DNA of 64,000 nucleotides, from NCBI RefSeq assembly GCF_002847285.1, contig NZ_CP025407.1, positions 5,893,001 to 5,957,000 of the forward strand, read 5' to 3'. Within the stretch, counting starts at the first letter, position 1, and each line of letters starts with the position of its first letter. Shown piece after piece: positions 7,281 to 15,900 of this stretch. The notes under the pieces were generated by a model. The model made no database searches. It was not told where the DNA came from and saw nothing but the letters and a program-made list of their open reading frames with translations. A program made the position numbers and the translations under genes. The stretch is from Streptomyces sp. CMB-StM0423. GTDB lineage: Bacteria; Actinomycetota; Actinomycetes; Streptomycetales; Streptomycetaceae.

Positions 7281-10139
7281 GTGCCGGAAACGAAGCCGGA
7301 TAAGAAGAAGGCAGCGAAGAAGTCCCCGGGGAAAGGGGCCGCCTCCGCCAAGGCCGCCGCGGTCAAGTTCGTCTACGACTTCCACGAGGGCAACAAGGAC
7401 CTCAAGGACCTCCTCGGCGGCAAGGGCGCCAACCTCGCCGAGATGACGAACCTCGGCCTGCCCGTCCCGCCGGGCTTCACCATCACCACCGACGCCTGCA
7501 AGGTCTACCTCGCCAGCGGTGCCGAGCCCCCCGCCCTCCGCGACGAGGTCAGCGCCCACCTCGACGCCCTCGAACGGCGCATGGGCAAGAAGCTCGGCCA
7601 GGCCGACGACCCGCTGCTGGTCTCCGTACGCTCGGGCGCCAAGTTCTCCATGCCCGGCATGATGGACACCGTCCTCAACATCGGCCTCTCCGACGCCTGC
7701 CTGCCGGGGCTCGCCGCCCAGGCCGGCGACGAGCGGTTCGCCTGGGACTCGTACCGCCGCCTCATCCAGATGTTCGGCAACACCGTGCAGGGCATCGACG
7801 GAGAGCTGTTCGAGACCGCCATCGAGGACGCCAAGCGCGCCAAGGGCGTCGCCACCGACGTCGAACTGGACGCCGCCGACCTCGAAGCCCTCGTCGGCAC
7901 ATTCAAGGAGATCGTCGCCGAGGAGACCGGCCGGCCCTTCCCGCAGGACCCGCGCGAGCAGATGGACCTCGCCGTACGGGCCGTCTTCGAGAGCTGGAAC
8001 GGCGAGCGCGCCAAGCTCTACCGCCGCCAGGAGCGCATCGCGGGCGACCTCGGCACCGCCGTCAACATCTGCTCCATGGTCTTCGGCAACCTCGGCCGCG
8101 ACTCCGGCACCGGCGTCGCCTTCACCCGCGACCCCGCCAGCGGCCAGCAGGGCGTCTACGGCGACTACCTGCAGAACGCGCAGGGCGAGGACGTGGTGGC
8201 CGGCATCCGCAACACCGTGCCGCTCGCCAAGCTCCAGGACCTCGACGAGAAGTCCTACGACGAGCTGATGCGGATCATGGAGACGCTGGAGACGCACTAC
8301 CGCGACCTGTGCGACATCGAGTTCACCATCGAGCGCGGCAGGCTGTGGATGCTGCAGACGCGGATCGGCAAGCGCACCGCGGCGGCGGCGTTCCGTATCG
8401 CCGTGCAGCTCGTGGACCAGGGGCTGATCACCGAGGCCGAGGCGCTGCAGCGCGTCAACGGCGCGCAGTTGGCGCAGCTCATGTTCCCGAGGTTCGACAA
8501 CGGCCACAAGGGCGACCTGCTCGCCCGCGGCATCGCCGCCTCCCCGGGCGCCGCCGTCGGCAAGGCGGTCTTCGACTCGTACACGGCCGTGAAGTGGTCG
8601 CGCTCCGGTGAGAAGGTCATCCTCATCCGCCGCGAGACCAACCCCGACGACCTCGACGGCATGATCGCCGCCGAGGGCATCCTCACCTCCCGCGGCGGCA
8701 AGACCTCGCACGCCGCCGTCGTCGCCCGCGGCATGGGCAAGACGTGCGTGTGCGGCGCGGAGGAGCTGGAGGTCGACACCAAGCGGCGGCAACTGACCGC
8801 GCCCGGCGGCGAGGTCATCGACGAGGGCGACGTCGTGTCCATCGACGGCTCCAGCGGCAAGGTCTACCGCGGCCGGGTGCCGGTCGTGCCGTCACCGGTC
8901 GTGGAGTACTTCGAGGGCCGCATGCACGCGGGCGCCGAGGACGCCGACGAACTCGTCGTCGCCGTGCACCGCCTCATGTCGTACGCGGACCGCATCCGCC
9001 GGCTGCGCGTCCGGGCCAACGCCGACAACTTCGACGACGCCGCCCGCGCCCGCCGCTTCGGCGCGCAGGGCATCGGGCTGTGCCGCACCGAGCACATGTT
9101 CCTCGGCGAGCGGCGCGAGCTGGTCGAGCGGCTGATCCTCGCCGACACCGAGGAGGAGCGGGAAGCGGCGCTGAAGGAGCTGCTGCCGCTCCAGCAGCGG
9201 GACTTCGTGCAGCTCTTCGAGGTGATGGACGGGCTGCCGGTGACGGTGCGGCTGCTCGACCCGCCGCTGCACGAGTTCCTGCCGGACATCACCGAGCTGT
9301 CGGTACGGGTCGCGCTCGCCGAGTCCCGCAAGGACCACAACGAGAACGACCTGCGGCTGCTCCAGGCCGTCCACCGGCTGCACGAGCAGAACCCGATGCT
9401 CGGCCTGCGCGGGGTGCGCCTCGGGCTGGTGATCCCGGGGCTGTTCACGATGCAGGTGCGGGCCATCGCGGAGGCGGCGGCGCAGCGCCTGGAGGCCAAG
9501 GGCGACCCGCGGGCGGAGATCATGATCCCGCTGGTGGGCACGGTGCAGGAGCTGGAGCTGGTACGCGACGAGGCCGAGGCCGTCATCGCCGAGGTGGAGG
9601 CCGCCCGGGGCGTGGAGCTGAAGCTGTCGCTGGGGACGATGATCGAGCTGCCCCGCGCCGCGCTGACGGCGGGCCAGATCGCGGAGTCGGCGGACTTCTT
9701 CTCGTTCGGCACCAACGACCTGACGCAGACCGTGTGGGGCTTCTCGCGGGACGACGTGGAGGCGAGCTTCTTCACCGCGTACCTGGAGAAGGGCATCTTC
9801 GGCGTCTCCCCGTTCGAGACGATCGACAAGGACGGCGTGGGCGCGCTGGTCCGCGACGCGGCGAAGGCGGGGCGGGCGACGCGTCCTGACCTGAAGCTGG
9901 GCGTCTGCGGCGAGCACGGCGGCGACCCGGAGTCGGTGCACTTCTTCCACGACGTGGGTCTCGACTACGTCTCGTGCAGCCCCTTCCGCATCCCGGTGGC
10001 CCGGCTGGAAGCGGCGCGGGCGGCGGCCCACGCGGCGGCGAACGGGAAGTCGAACGGGACCCCGCAGAACGGGACTTCCCCGAACGGCAGGACGCCGGCC
10101 GGCACCAGGACCGGCAGGAAGCCGCAACCGGCCACCTGA
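7281..10139 (+). CDS. ppdK: Pyruvate, phosphate dikinase
   Basis: 952 residues; GTG start with CGAGGAG about eight bases upstream. It interconverts pyruvate, ATP and phosphate with PEP, AMP and pyrophosphate in the cytosol. The N-terminal ATP-grasp part (FVYDFHEGNKDLKDLLGGKG, SVRSGAKFSMPGMMDT) is followed by the swivelling phosphohistidine domain (GGKTSHAAVVARGMG, with the phosphorylated His) and the C-terminal PEP/pyruvate barrel (SFGTNDLTQ, then GVCGEHGGDPESVHFF). It has a Lys/Ala-rich N-terminal extension and a Gly/Asn/Thr-rich C-terminal tail of about 35 residues beyond the barrel. It is monocistronic with a terminator after it. Confidence 0.95.
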   Translation: MPETKPDKKKAAKKSPGKGAASAKAAAVKFVYDFHEGNKDLKDLLGGKGANLAEMTNLGLPVPPGFTITTDACKVYLASGAEPPALRDEVSAHLDALERRMGKKLGQADDPLLVSVRSGAKFSMPGMMDTVLNIGLSDACLPGLAAQAGDERFAWDSYRRLIQMFGNTVQGIDGELFETAIEDAKRAKGVATDVELDAADLEALVGTFKEIVAEETGRPFPQDPREQMDLAVRAVFESWNGERAKLYRRQERIAGDLGTAVNICSMVFGNLGRDSGTGVAFTRDPASGQQGVYGDYLQNAQGEDVVAGIRNTVPLAKLQDLDEKSYDELMRIMETLETHYRDLCDIEFTIERGRLWMLQTRIGKRTAAAAFRIAVQLVDQGLITEAEALQRVNGAQLAQLMFPRFDNGHKGDLLARGIAASPGAAVGKAVFDSYTAVKWSRSGEKVILIRRETNPDDLDGMIAAEGILTSRGGKTSHAAVVARGMGKTCVCGAEELEVDTKRRQLTAPGGEVIDEGDVVSIDGSSGKVYRGRVPVVPSPVVEYFEGRMHAGAEDADELVVAVHRLMSYADRIRRLRVRANADNFDDAARARRFGAQGIGLCRTEHMFLGERRELVERLILADTEEEREAALKELLPLQQRDFVQLFEVMDGLPVTVRLLDPPLHEFLPDITELSVRVALAESRKDHNENDLRLLQAVHRLHEQNPMLGLRGVRLGLVIPGLFTMQVRAIAEAAAQRLEAKGDPRAEIMIPLVGTVQELELVRDEAEAVIAEVEAARGVELKLSLGTMIELPRAALTAGQIAESADFFSFGTNDLTQTVWGFSRDDVEASFFTAYLEKGIFGVSPFETIDKDGVGALVRDAAKAGRATRPDLKLGVCGEHGGDPESVHFFHDVGLDYVSCSPFRIPVARLEAARAAAHAAANGKSNGTPQNGTSPNGRTPAGTRTGRKPQPAT

Positions 10140-10196
10140 ACCCCCGGCCACCGTCGGTGTTGCCCTGACCCTCACCCGACGGCAGACCGGTTCCCA

Positions 10197-10230
10197 GAGG
10201 GGCGGCGCCCGTGCGGGGGCGCCGCCCCTC
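10197..10230. terminator. Bidirectional terminator between ppdK and SDR gene
   Basis: Perfect 14-bp inverted repeat (10197-10210 with 10217-10230) around a 6-nt loop, between two convergent genes. It probably serves both. Confidence 0.75.
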
Positions 10231-10239
10231 GACCCCGGT

Positions 10240-10971
10240 TCAGGCGAGCCACTCGCGGTAGCGGGTGGGGGCGATGCGGGCATCGGGTGGGGCGAGGAGG
10301 GCGTCGCCGGGGGCTGCGGCGAACATGCCGGCGGTGTCGTCGGTGACGACCGCGCGGCCGTCCGGGCGGGCGGTCAGGGTGATCCGGCCGAGTTCGTCCA
10401 GGGGGAAGACATCCGGTCCCGCGATGTCGCGGATGCCGTTCAGCGGCGTGCCCGCGGCGACTTCGGCGACCGCGTCGGAGACGTCCTGGGCGGCGATCGG
10501 CTGGACCGGGGTGGAGGGGAGGCGGACGGTGTCGCCCTCGGTGGTCATGGCCAGGGTCGGCTCCATGAACTCCATGAACTGCGTGGCGCGGACGATGGAG
10601 TACGGGATCGGTCCTGCCCTGAGGATGTCCTCCTGCAAGGACTTGGCCCGGTAGTAGTCCAGGCCGGGCACCAGGTCGACGCCGACGATCGACAGGATGA
10701 CGGCGTGCCCCACCCCGGCGTCCCGGCACGCGGCCAGGATGTTGTCCATCGAGGTCCGGAAGAACGCCGGGGAGGCGTCGTCGAACGTCGGGGAGTTCGT
10801 CAGGTTGACGACGACGCCGGCACCGGCCACCGCCCCGGCCAGGCCCTCGCCGGTGATCACGTCCACTCCCGTGGAGGGCGAGAGCGGCACGGCCTCGTGG
10901 CCGGCCGCGGTCAGCTTCTTCACGACCTGCGACCCGATCAGGCCGGTTCCGCCGATGACTGCGATCTTCAT
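10240..10971 (-). CDS. NAD(P)-binding SDR / NmrA-like protein
   Basis: 243 residues, ATG preceded by GGAAGG. It starts with a Rossmann dinucleotide-binding motif (IAVIGGTGLIGSQVV) and continues as an atypical short-chain dehydrogenase. A central YYRAKSLQE segment resembles the YxxxK region, and the C-terminal half has the variable substrate domain of NmrA/ycfH-like proteins. Likely a cytosolic oxidoreductase or redox-sensing NAD(P)-binding protein; the substrate is unknown. It is divergent from the Ser/Thr kinase gene, with about 290 bases between. Confidence 0.8.
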   Translation of the reverse strand: MKIAVIGGTGLIGSQVVKKLTAAGHEAVPLSPSTGVDVITGEGLAGAVAGAGVVVNLTNSPTFDDASPAFFRTSMDNILAACRDAGVGHAVILSIVGVDLVPGLDYYRAKSLQEDILRAGPIPYSIVRATQFMEFMEPTLAMTTEGDTVRLPSTPVQPIAAQDVSDAVAEVAAGTPLNGIRDIAGPDVFPLDELGRITLTARPDGRAVVTDDTAGMFAAAPGDALLAPPDARIAPTRYREWLA

Positions 10972-11262
10972 GGGTCACCTTCCGTCGAGCACGCGGCAGT
11001 CGGGCCGCCGCGCGCCGCTCCCGGCGGTCGCGCTGCCGCCCGTGCCGCCTGCGGTACGCACACCCCTCGGCCACCGTAAACGCGCCGGATGCCGCGCGCC
11101 CGCCGAAAACGAGGCACTCCGTACGGGAGGGGAGACCGGCCGTTCACCGCGCGGACCGCCGCAGGCCGGGGGTTCGTTACGCTGTCGCTCGCTCTACCGG
11201 GCCGCGGGTGGCGGTTCGGGTCAGGCGAGGCGGTCGGCAGACCGCCGGGGGTGAGGGGGATC

Positions 11263-13440
11263 ATGTCCCGACCGGACGAATCGGCGGTGCCGCACGGCCG
11301 TACGGGGGACGCGGGGTGGTCCACGGTCGCGCCGCCGCGCCTGCCGCTGGGGGCATCCGACCCCGCCGTCGCCGGTCCCTACCAACTGGAGGCGGTGCTC
11401 GGCGCGGGCGGCATGGGCCGCGTCTATCTGGGGCGTACGCCGGCGGGCAGCGCGGTGGCGGTCAAGCTCGTGCACCGCGAGTACGCGGGCGACGCGGCGT
11501 TCCGCAAACGCTTCGCGCAGGAAGTCGCCGCCGCCCGGCGGGTGCAGGGCCTCTACACCGTGCCCGTGGTCGACGCCGACCTCCGGGCCGACGAGCCCTG
11601 GCTCGCCACCGCGTACGTGCCCGGGCCCTCCCTCCAGCACGCCGTCGCGGAGAGCGGGCCGCTGCCCGCCGACGCGGCGCTGGCGCTCATAGCCAGGGTG
11701 GCCGAGGCGCTGCAGTCCATCCACGCCGCCGACGTCATCCACCGCGACCTCAAGCCCTCCAACATCCTGCTGACCGCCGACGGGCCCAAGGTCATCGACT
11801 TCGGCATCGCCCGGGCCGCGGACCTCACCGCCGTGACCGCCACCGGCGTACGCACCGGCACGCCCGCCTACATGGCGCCGGAGTACATCCGGGGCCATAC
11901 CGTCGCCGAGGCCGGCGACATCTTCGCCCTCGGCGGCGTCGCCCACTTCGCCGCGACCGGCGGGCACGCCTTCGGCGGCGGTACGGACCACGGCGTGGTG
12001 TACCGGATCCTGGAGCAGGAGCCCGACCTCGGCGGCAGTCCGGAGCCGGTACGGGCCGTCGCCGCGGCCTGTCTGGCGAAGGACCCGGAGCGGCGGCCGA
12101 CGCCCGCCGAGGTCATCGGGATGTGCCGCCGCGCCGCGGGCGACGGGGGCGGGAGCGGAGGCGGGGCCGGGCATCCGGCGACCGTCGTCGACGTGCCGCC
12201 GCCCCGTACGGTGCCCGACGCCCACGACCAGGCCGCCCCCGGCCCGTACGCCCTGACCCGGACCGCCGCCCCGGCCGCGCCGTCCTCTCCCTCCGCGCCC
12301 GGCCCCGGCCCCCGCCCCGAGACCGCGACCGGCACCTTCGGGCCGCCGGCACTGCTGCTCGGCGGGGTCGCCGCCGTCGTGCTCGTCATCGTCCTGGTCG
12401 CCGTCCTCCTGCCCTCGTCCGGCTCCGACAAGCAGCAGCAGTCGAGTTCGCCGTATGGGTCGTACGAGCCCACCGGCGGCCTCGCCTTCCCCGCCCGTGC
12501 CCCGGGCCCCGCCGGCATCGACTTCAGCCCCGACGGCAGGACGCTGGTCACCGGCGGCGACGACGGCAAGATCCGGTTCTGGGACGTCGCAAGCCGCAAG
12601 CAGAGCGACGCCGTCACCCAGAAGAACACCGTCAGCAACTACGTGCCCGGGGTGGTCAGCGTCGAGTTCAGCCCCGACGGCAAGCTGCTCGCCACCGGCA
12701 CCGGCACCGGCGGGACCGGCCTGTACGACGTGGCGGGGCGGCGGTGGCTCAACTACCTGCACATGGGCGGCGAGAACGTGGCGTTCTCCCCGGACGGCAA
12801 ACTGCTCGCGATCGGCAGCAGGACGGGCTCGGTGTTCCTCTTCGACCCCGCCGAGCGCGGTGACGACATCGTCGCGTACTTCGACCACGAGCACGACGTC
12901 ACGGCCATCGCCTTCAGCCCGGACGGCAAGACGCTGGCCTCCGTGGGCGACGACTCCGAGAGCACCTCCGGCCGCAGCGACACGACCCGGCTCTGGGACA
13001 TCGCCGGCCGCGACCCGGAGCCGTACGGCCAGGGGGACCCTGCCAAGGTCCTCAAGCAGCCGTGGGAGGCGACGGCCGTGGCGTTCGGCGGCCCGGACGG
13101 CAGGACGCTCGCGGTCGGCTACCCCGACGGCGAGGTGTGGCTGTGGGACGTGAGCACCGGCCGGAAGAAGGCGACCCTTCGCGACGACTACCTCACCGAG
13201 GTCGCCGACCTGGAGTTCAGCCCCGACGGGAAGACGCTCGCCACCACCGCGGAAAGCGGCGGCGGCGTGCTGCTGTGGAACGTCGCCCGCGGCAAGCCGA
13301 GCGCGCGGCTGGTGAGCGGCGATGAGGACGGGAAGGGCAAGGGCCTGATCGAGGAGGTGACGTTCAGCCGGGACGGGAAGCTGATCGCGGGCGCCGACCG
13401 CAAGGACCGCGCCGTATGGCTGTGGCAGAACCCCCTGTGA
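11263..13440 (+). CDS. Membrane-anchored Ser/Thr protein kinase with C-terminal WD40 beta-propeller
   Basis: 725 residues from the ATG at 11263, which has GAGGGGG just upstream; in-frame GTG codons upstream are poorer starts. The N-terminal Hanks-type kinase (about 38-295) has the glycine loop LGAGGMGRV, catalytic Lys68, HRDLKPSN (Asp162), DFG (Asp179) and an APE motif, so it should be active. A Pro/Ala-rich linker leads to one transmembrane helix (about 360-385). After it come seven blades with repeated FSPDGK-type motifs, enough for a full propeller outside the membrane. This suggests a sensor kinase reading an extracellular ligand or wall component. It is convergent with the PhoX-like gene. 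Confidence 0.9.
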   Translation: MSRPDESAVPHGRTGDAGWSTVAPPRLPLGASDPAVAGPYQLEAVLGAGGMGRVYLGRTPAGSAVAVKLVHREYAGDAAFRKRFAQEVAAARRVQGLYTVPVVDADLRADEPWLATAYVPGPSLQHAVAESGPLPADAALALIARVAEALQSIHAADVIHRDLKPSNILLTADGPKVIDFGIARAADLTAVTATGVRTGTPAYMAPEYIRGHTVAEAGDIFALGGVAHFAATGGHAFGGGTDHGVVYRILEQEPDLGGSPEPVRAVAAACLAKDPERRPTPAEVIGMCRRAAGDGGGSGGGAGHPATVVDVPPPRTVPDAHDQAAPGPYALTRTAAPAAPSSPSAPGPGPRPETATGTFGPPALLLGGVAAVVLVIVLVAVLLPSSGSDKQQQSSSPYGSYEPTGGLAFPARAPGPAGIDFSPDGRTLVTGGDDGKIRFWDVASRKQSDAVTQKNTVSNYVPGVVSVEFSPDGKLLATGTGTGGTGLYDVAGRRWLNYLHMGGENVAFSPDGKLLAIGSRTGSVFLFDPAERGDDIVAYFDHEHDVTAIAFSPDGKTLASVGDDSESTSGRSDTTRLWDIAGRDPEPYGQGDPAKVLKQPWEATAVAFGGPDGRTLAVGYPDGEVWLWDVSTGRKKATLRDDYLTEVADLEFSPDGKTLATTAESGGGVLLWNVARGKPSARLVSGDEDGKGKGLIEEVTFSRDGKLIAGADRKDRAVWLWQNPL

Positions 13441-13455
13441 CGGGGGCGCGCGGGC

Positions 13456-14625
13456 TCATGTGCGGAACGGGCCCGTTATCTCGTACGTGACGCCGCCCGA
13501 GGAGCTGCCCGTGGTGCCGCGCTGGCTGGAGAAGTACAGCCGGGTGCCGTCCGGGGTGAAGGCCGGGCCGGTGATCTCCGAGCCGCCCTGTCCTTCCACG
13601 CGCAGGAACGGGGCGACGACGTCGTCCGGGGTGATGAGGCAGATCTCCATGTTGCCGCCGTCCTCGGCGACGTAGAGGTCGCCGGAGCGGCTGCCGGTGA
13701 CGTTGTCGACGCCGGTGAGCGGGGCGGTGCCCGGTATCAGGGAGTCGTCGTACGCCAGCTCCAGGGTCTGCGCCGCCGCGTCGTACTGCCAGACGCGGCC
13801 GTCGCCCTTCGTCGTGAACCAGCAGGTGCCGCTGTCGCTCGCGTAGTGGCAGCCCTCGCCGCCGTCGAACCGCTTCGCACCCGCCACCTGGTTCCGCGTC
13901 GCCGTCGACGCGCCGCTCGGGTCCGGCACCTGCGCCCATGTCACCGGGCCCGAGGTGCCCGAGCCCATCCGCAGCACCTCCAGGGTGCCGGCGGAGAGCG
14001 AGCCCCAGGTGGCGGGCCGGAAGCGGTAGAAGCAGCCGTCCGATACGTCCTCGGTCAGATAGACGACCTTCCGCTCCGGGTCCGCGGCCGCCGCCTCGTG
14101 CTTGAAGCGGCCCATCGCGTCGCGCCGGACCGCGGCGTTCGCGCCCCAGGGGTCGGTCTCGTAGACGTAGCCGCGGTCGACCTCCTCGCAGGACAGCCAG
14201 GTGTCCCACGGGGTCTTGCCGCCCGCGCAGTTCTGCCGGGTCCCGGAGAGGATGCGGTACGCGCCCGCCACCTCGCCGGCGGCGGTGAAGCGGATCGAGC
14301 CGGCGCCGCCGGAGGGGGTGACCTCGGAGTTGGAGACGTAGATCCAGCCGTCGCCGTCCGCGAAGCAGGCGCCGCCGTCGGGCGCGGGGTGCCAGGTGTA
14401 CGACGTACCCGCCACCTGCTGCCCGGAGCGGGCCACGACCCGGCTGGTGAAGCCCTGCGGCAGCCGGATCCCGTTGCCGTCCGCCGGGCCGGGCGCCCCG
14501 TACGGGCCGGCCCCCGGCTGTGCCGGATCCGCGGCGGCGGATCCCCGCCACAGACTGCCGCCGAACGCCGCCGCCGAACCGCTGACGACCGCTCCGCGCA
14601 GGAAAGAACGGCGCTCCACGACCAT
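13456..14625 (-). CDS. Tat-exported PhoX/DUF839 family protein
   Basis: 389 residues from ATG at 14625; a GTG two codons later would fit the AAGGAG better. The N-terminus has the twin-arginine signal RRSFLRG followed by a hydrophobic stretch and AAADP. The mature part matches the DUF839/PhoX phosphatase-like propeller (TWHPAPDGGACF, WDTWLSCEEV, GRFKHEAAA, TGVDNVTGS, DLYVAEDGGNMEI). Relatives are secreted calcium/iron-dependent phosphatases, though many members are uncharacterised. It lies downstream of the sirohydrochlorin chelatase gene on the same strand with a gap of about 115 bases. Confidence 0.85.
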   Translation of the reverse strand: MVVERRSFLRGAVVSGSAAAFGGSLWRGSAAADPAQPGAGPYGAPGPADGNGIRLPQGFTSRVVARSGQQVAGTSYTWHPAPDGGACFADGDGWIYVSNSEVTPSGGAGSIRFTAAGEVAGAYRILSGTRQNCAGGKTPWDTWLSCEEVDRGYVYETDPWGANAAVRRDAMGRFKHEAAAADPERKVVYLTEDVSDGCFYRFRPATWGSLSAGTLEVLRMGSGTSGPVTWAQVPDPSGASTATRNQVAGAKRFDGGEGCHYASDSGTCWFTTKGDGRVWQYDAAAQTLELAYDDSLIPGTAPLTGVDNVTGSRSGDLYVAEDGGNMEICLITPDDVVAPFLRVEGQGGSEITGPAFTPDGTRLYFSSQRGTTGSSSGGVTYEITGPFRT

Positions 14626-14741
14626 CCACTCCTTGAGGTGGGGGAGCCCGGGACAGCCGCCCGCGGGCCGCCTTCGCACCATAGAACTGCGAGGTTGACG
14701 GAGCGGCAACAGTCCGGTTACGCAGAGCTGACCGCTCGCCG

Positions 14742-15740
14742 TCAGGCGGCGGCGCGGACGGTGGCGGCGGGGGTAGCGGGGGCGCCGGCCCGGGTGCCGG
14801 CGCAGGCGAGTTCTTCGTCGTAGCGGTGGAGTACGAGCCGCGCCAGCGCCGGGTGCGCGCCGAGCGGCGCGGCGAAGGTCAGGCCGAGGGCGCGGGCGTC
14901 GGCGGCGGTGCGGTGGGCGAAGAGGCCGGGTGCGGTGAAGCAGCAGGCCACGCCGATGCGGCGGCAGCCCCGGGCGGCGAGGGCACGGGCCGCCTCCGCG
15001 ACGGTCGGCGCGGCGGCGGAGGCATACGCGGGCAGCACGGGCACCCCGAGCCGGCCGGCGAGCAGCGCGGCGGTGGCGGCGGTGTCGGCCGCCGCCGGGG
15101 CGGCCCGCGACCCGGCGGCGGCGAGCACGACCCCGTCGCCGCGCCACCCGGCTTCCGCCAGCCGGCCGGCGAGCGCGGCGGCGAGGAGGGGGTGCGGGCC
15201 GAGGGGCGCGGCGACGCGGGCGGCGAGGGCGGGGGCCCGGGGGCCGGGGCGGCCGCCGGCGGTGGGTCCCTGAGGAGTGGTGGGGTCGGCGCGGGCGGGG
15301 GTGCCGGATCCGGGGATGCCGGACCCGCGGGTGCCGGCGGTGCGCGTGCCGGGTCCGTGGGCGGCCGGGTGGGCGGGGCTTTCCGCGTGCGTCCCGCGGC
15401 CGTGTTCCGCCGCCGCCCGCAGCGTCTCCGGGATGTCCCTCGTCACGTGGTGGCCCCGGGCGAAGAGCAGGGGGACCAGGACCGCTTCGCCCGTCAGCGT
15501 GCTCAACGTGTCCCGCAGGAGCGGTTCGTTCAGTTCCACGTGCCCCAGCCGCACCCGCAGCCCCGGGCGCTGCGCCCGTACCGCCGCCAGCAGCGCCCGT
15601 ACCGTACGCGCCGCCGCCGGATCCCGGCTCCCGTGCGCCACCGCCACCAGCGTGGGGCGCCCGCGTCCCCTCCCCGCCGCCGCAAGACCCGTGCTCAGCT
15701 CGGCGGTGATCCTGCTCATCAGCTCTGCCGCGGTCGTCAT
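14742..15740 (-). CDS. Sirohydrochlorin chelatase (CbiX/SirB family), siroheme synthesis
   Basis: 332 residues from ATG at 15740. Two CbiX-type halves are visible: the first has AHGSRDP and LFARGHHVTRDIP with the metal-coordinating histidines, the second has VLAAAGSRAAPAA and LGAHPALARL. It should insert metal (iron, giving siroheme) into sirohydrochlorin. This fits its divergent position next to nitrate reductase and near nirB, whose product needs siroheme. A Gly/Pro/Thr-rich insert of about 55 residues, made of degenerate GC-rich repeats (about 15240-15380), sits between the halves and is not part of the family core. Confidence 0.85.
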   Translation of the reverse strand: MTTAAELMSRITAELSTGLAAAGRGRGRPTLVAVAHGSRDPAAARTVRALLAAVRAQRPGLRVRLGHVELNEPLLRDTLSTLTGEAVLVPLLFARGHHVTRDIPETLRAAAEHGRGTHAESPAHPAAHGPGTRTAGTRGSGIPGSGTPARADPTTPQGPTAGGRPGPRAPALAARVAAPLGPHPLLAAALAGRLAEAGWRGDGVVLAAAGSRAAPAAADTAATAALLAGRLGVPVLPAYASAAAPTVAEAARALAARGCRRIGVACCFTAPGLFAHRTAADARALGLTFAAPLGAHPALARLVLHRYDEELACAGTRAGAPATPAATVRAAA

Positions 15741-15763
15741 ACCCGCGAGCCTGGCCCACCGCC

Positions 15764-15779
15764 GTTGCGGCACCGTTTC
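15764..15779. promoter_or_regulatory. Partial GlnR-like box in the divergent chelatase / nitrate reductase promoter
   Basis: GTTGC, six bases, then GTTTC. Read on the - strand this is a GAAAC b-site and a GCAAC a-site at the 11-base pitch of actinobacterial GlnR boxes. The outer half-sites are poor. It is well placed to serve both divergent genes. Called by eye. Confidence 0.4.
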
Positions 15780-15900
15780 CGCGCCGCGTCGCCTTGTTGA
15801 CGGCTGCTCACTCCCGTACGCCCCCGCCGCTGAGGACGGCGAACCGCGCCCGTAATACCCCCGTCCACCGGGGGTGACATCCGTCCCGCACCCTCACCCC

